6,717 nt of DNA from Paludibacteraceae bacterium. GTDB lineage: Bacteria; Bacteroidota; Bacteroidia; Bacteroidales; Paludibacteraceae. The DNA lies in assembly GCA_947445425.1 (NCBI GenBank), contig CANFFA010000133.1:1-6717 (forward strand), written 5' to 3'. A program made the position numbers and the translations under genes. The notes beneath the pieces are model-generated. The model made no database searches. It had not been told where the DNA came from and saw only the letters and a list, made by a program, of their open reading frames with translations. This document shows positions 5,587 to 6,717 of the stretch, piece after piece; within the stretch, counting starts at the first letter, position 1, and each line of letters opens with the position of its first letter.

Positions 5587-6691
5587 GATAATCTGTTTTA
5601 TAATCATCTTAAGTTTGGCTTGCTCCTTCACTTCGAAGGGGCAAGTCAACTTGTTGGATAAAATGGTACAACTGCCCAAAGGTAAAATTACACTCAAAGC
5701 AGCCCTTACAATACTTGAAAAACAGAATGCCTGTATTTTCTCTTATGATCCGACCAAAATTGATGACAAGCAAGTACTTAACATTAATACCAATACTCCA
5801 CAAAGCTTATCTGCAACTTTAAAGCAGATCCTTCCTATACAAATTAAATATAAACAAACAGGAAAATATATAGTATTACAAAAGAACACCAAAGGTCAGG
5901 CCTCACTTTTAGATGCAAATCTAAAGCCACTGAGTTTAAATCAGCAAGAAAAAATTCTAAGTACGTCTATTAAGATCAAGCACAAGGCGGATATGAGTAC
6001 ACCTGACGATTATCTAAAGCCTAGACTTATAGAGAATAAGGCTGACTCGGCATTAAATACGAATAACCCTTTATCAGCTTTTACGATAAATGTAGACAGC
6101 TTTTCCACCCAAAAATCAAAAAACTACGCATATCCATCCTCCAATCTACTAGCCAACGAACAAAATAAAGAGCTAGGTGCAGTCGTTTCAAATTCACTTA
6201 CAACGATTGTAAAAACTGATACACTTGCAAAGCTGCAAAATACTATAACAAAAAAAGATACAGTTAACACTCAAACTAAAAATAGTTTCAGCGATTTTCT
6301 TAAAAACAAAGGGGTTCTAGATTTGGAACTAGCTCTAAACAGTAGGTTGGCTACACTCTCTCTCCATGCTGGATTATATGGTGTTTATACCATTTTATCT
6401 TATACCAAAGTAAATAATAACAATACACGCACAGGTCTTGGAATTGGTAGTCATTTTAAAATATGGAAAAATGTAGGTGCTGGCGTTGAATTACTCAGTA
6501 ATACCATCAACAATAGTATTGCTAAAAGCATAGGTATAAATTCAACCATTACTCAGCTAAGTACAGAACTTCTATATAACTCTTTTTTAATAGTTGAAAA
6601 TGAATTGTTTACAACATTTTTTCAGGCAGACTTTAATTTTGCTATTTGTTTTTCTAACCTTAATATCTTGTCTTCTTTATATTTTTTTTGA
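5579..6691 (+). CDS. Exported STN-domain protein, probable outer-membrane signalling partner; C-terminus possibly abnormal
   Basis: A 370-residue protein starting inside the anti-sigma gene (8-nt overlap), so probably translationally coupled. It has a signal peptide (MSRIICFIIILSLACSFTSKG, about 1-21). Residues 25-102 resemble the secretin/TonB N-terminal (STN) signalling domain: ITLKAALTILEKQNACIFSY, LNINTNTPQSLSATLKQIL, then QIKYKQTGKYIVLQ. A long Ser/Thr/Asn/Lys-rich linker (about 105-245) leads to alternating hydrophobic strands from about residue 247 (LDLELALNSRLATLSLHAGLYG, NTRTGLGIGSHFKIW, VGAGVELLSNT) that look like the first strands of an outer-membrane beta-barrel. No TonB plug is present. 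Residues from about 348 on are antisense to a convergent coding frame and no longer look barrel-like, so the true C-terminus may be lost. The inferred role is a receptor-like sensor touching FecR in the periplasm. Confidence 0.75.
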   Translation: MSRIICFIIILSLACSFTSKGQVNLLDKMVQLPKGKITLKAALTILEKQNACIFSYDPTKIDDKQVLNINTNTPQSLSATLKQILPIQIKYKQTGKYIVLQKNTKGQASLLDANLKPLSLNQQEKILSTSIKIKHKADMSTPDDYLKPRLIENKADSALNTNNPLSAFTINVDSFSTQKSKNYAYPSSNLLANEQNKELGAVVSNSLTTIVKTDTLAKLQNTITKKDTVNTQTKNSFSDFLKNKGVLDLELALNSRLATLSLHAGLYGVYTILSYTKVNNNNTRTGLGIGSHFKIWKNVGAGVELLSNTINNSIAKSIGINSTITQLSTELLYNSFLIVENELFTTFFQADFNFAICFSNLNILSSLYFF

Positions 6692-6717
6692 TTCTCTTCT
6701 ATTGTTTCTGAATTGAA
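6622..6717 (-). CDS. C-terminal end of an unidentified convergent gene, cut by window edge
   Basis: The minus strand is open from base 6717 to a TGA at 6624-6622, giving 31 residues. They are strongly charged and heptad-like (IEENQKKYKEDKILRLEKQI, then AKLKSA), as in a terminal coiled coil. That composition looks far more like real protein than the plus-strand translation of the same bases (ICFSNLNILSSLYFF). A run of eight A (6689-6682 on this strand) lies within it. Such tails occur in some transposases and in many other proteins, so the family cannot be named. The 70-nt tail-to-tail overlap with the STN-protein gene suggests that one of the two ends is not original. Confidence 0.55.
   Translation of the reverse strand, partial: FNSETIEENQKKYKEDKILRLEKQIAKLKSA

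Noticed and set aside
1..6717. CRISPR array, tRNA, rRNA or complete insertion sequence
   Set aside because: No regularly spaced long repeats, no cloverleaf or rRNA-like segments and no complete transposase gene were seen; the 11-bp arrays are operator-like rather than CRISPR-like.

Overview
The window looks like a chromosomal segment from a Bacteroidota bacterium (Sphingobacteriia- or Flavobacteriia-like; the genus cannot be read from it). The evidence is the AT-rich sequence, the lack of clear Shine-Dalgarno sites, several -7 elements of the Bacteroidota type TAnnTTTG, and typical families: a FecI/FecR pair with a DUF4974-like tail, a carboxypeptidase-regulatory-like secreted protein, MORN_2 repeats, and a common Bacteroidota lipoprotein family.

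Left half, minus strand, in order of transcription: a large beta-helix-like lipoprotein (3614-2124), a UUCG-capped terminator, a small secreted MORN-repeat protein (1962-1492) with its own promoter, a 20-bp hairpin, a small secreted carboxypeptidase-regulatory-like protein (1284-961), a strong terminator, and the 5' part of an OmpR/PhoB-type response regulator (647 to beyond base 1). Every gene here is preceded by its own promoter or hairpin, so these are separate transcription units rather than an operon.

The most striking signal is regulatory. Upstream of three of these four genes (lipoprotein, carboxypeptidase-regulatory-like protein, response regulator) lies a run of 11-bp units resembling T(G/A)TTACAAnnn. 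In each run the units keep an exact 11-bp phase, and in each case the first unit starts exactly 9 bp upstream of a TAnnTTTG-like -7 element. This is how PhoB/OmpR-type regulators activate promoters (direct 11-bp repeats replacing the -35 region). The simplest reading is a local, Pho-box-like regulon controlled by the response regulator, which would also control itself. The leader of the response regulator mRNA carries two mutually exclusive hairpins, and the imperfect pairs in both become G-U wobbles only in the minus-strand RNA. That suggests a second, RNA-level control.

Right half, plus strand: a FecI-like ECF sigma factor (4014-4574), a FecR-like anti-sigma factor (4582-5586) and a protein with a signal peptide, an N-terminal STN-like signalling domain and a possible beta-barrel C-terminus (5579-6691). 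They are tightly packed (7-nt gap, then 8-nt overlap) and served by a clear TTG-N19-TATCTTTG promoter embedded in a 7-bp tandem repeat. This is a cell-surface-signalling triad in which a small STN protein stands where a TonB-dependent receptor would usually be. The last 70 bases of that gene overlap the 3' end of an incomplete convergent gene entering from the right edge, so its C-terminus may be a truncated or read-through end.
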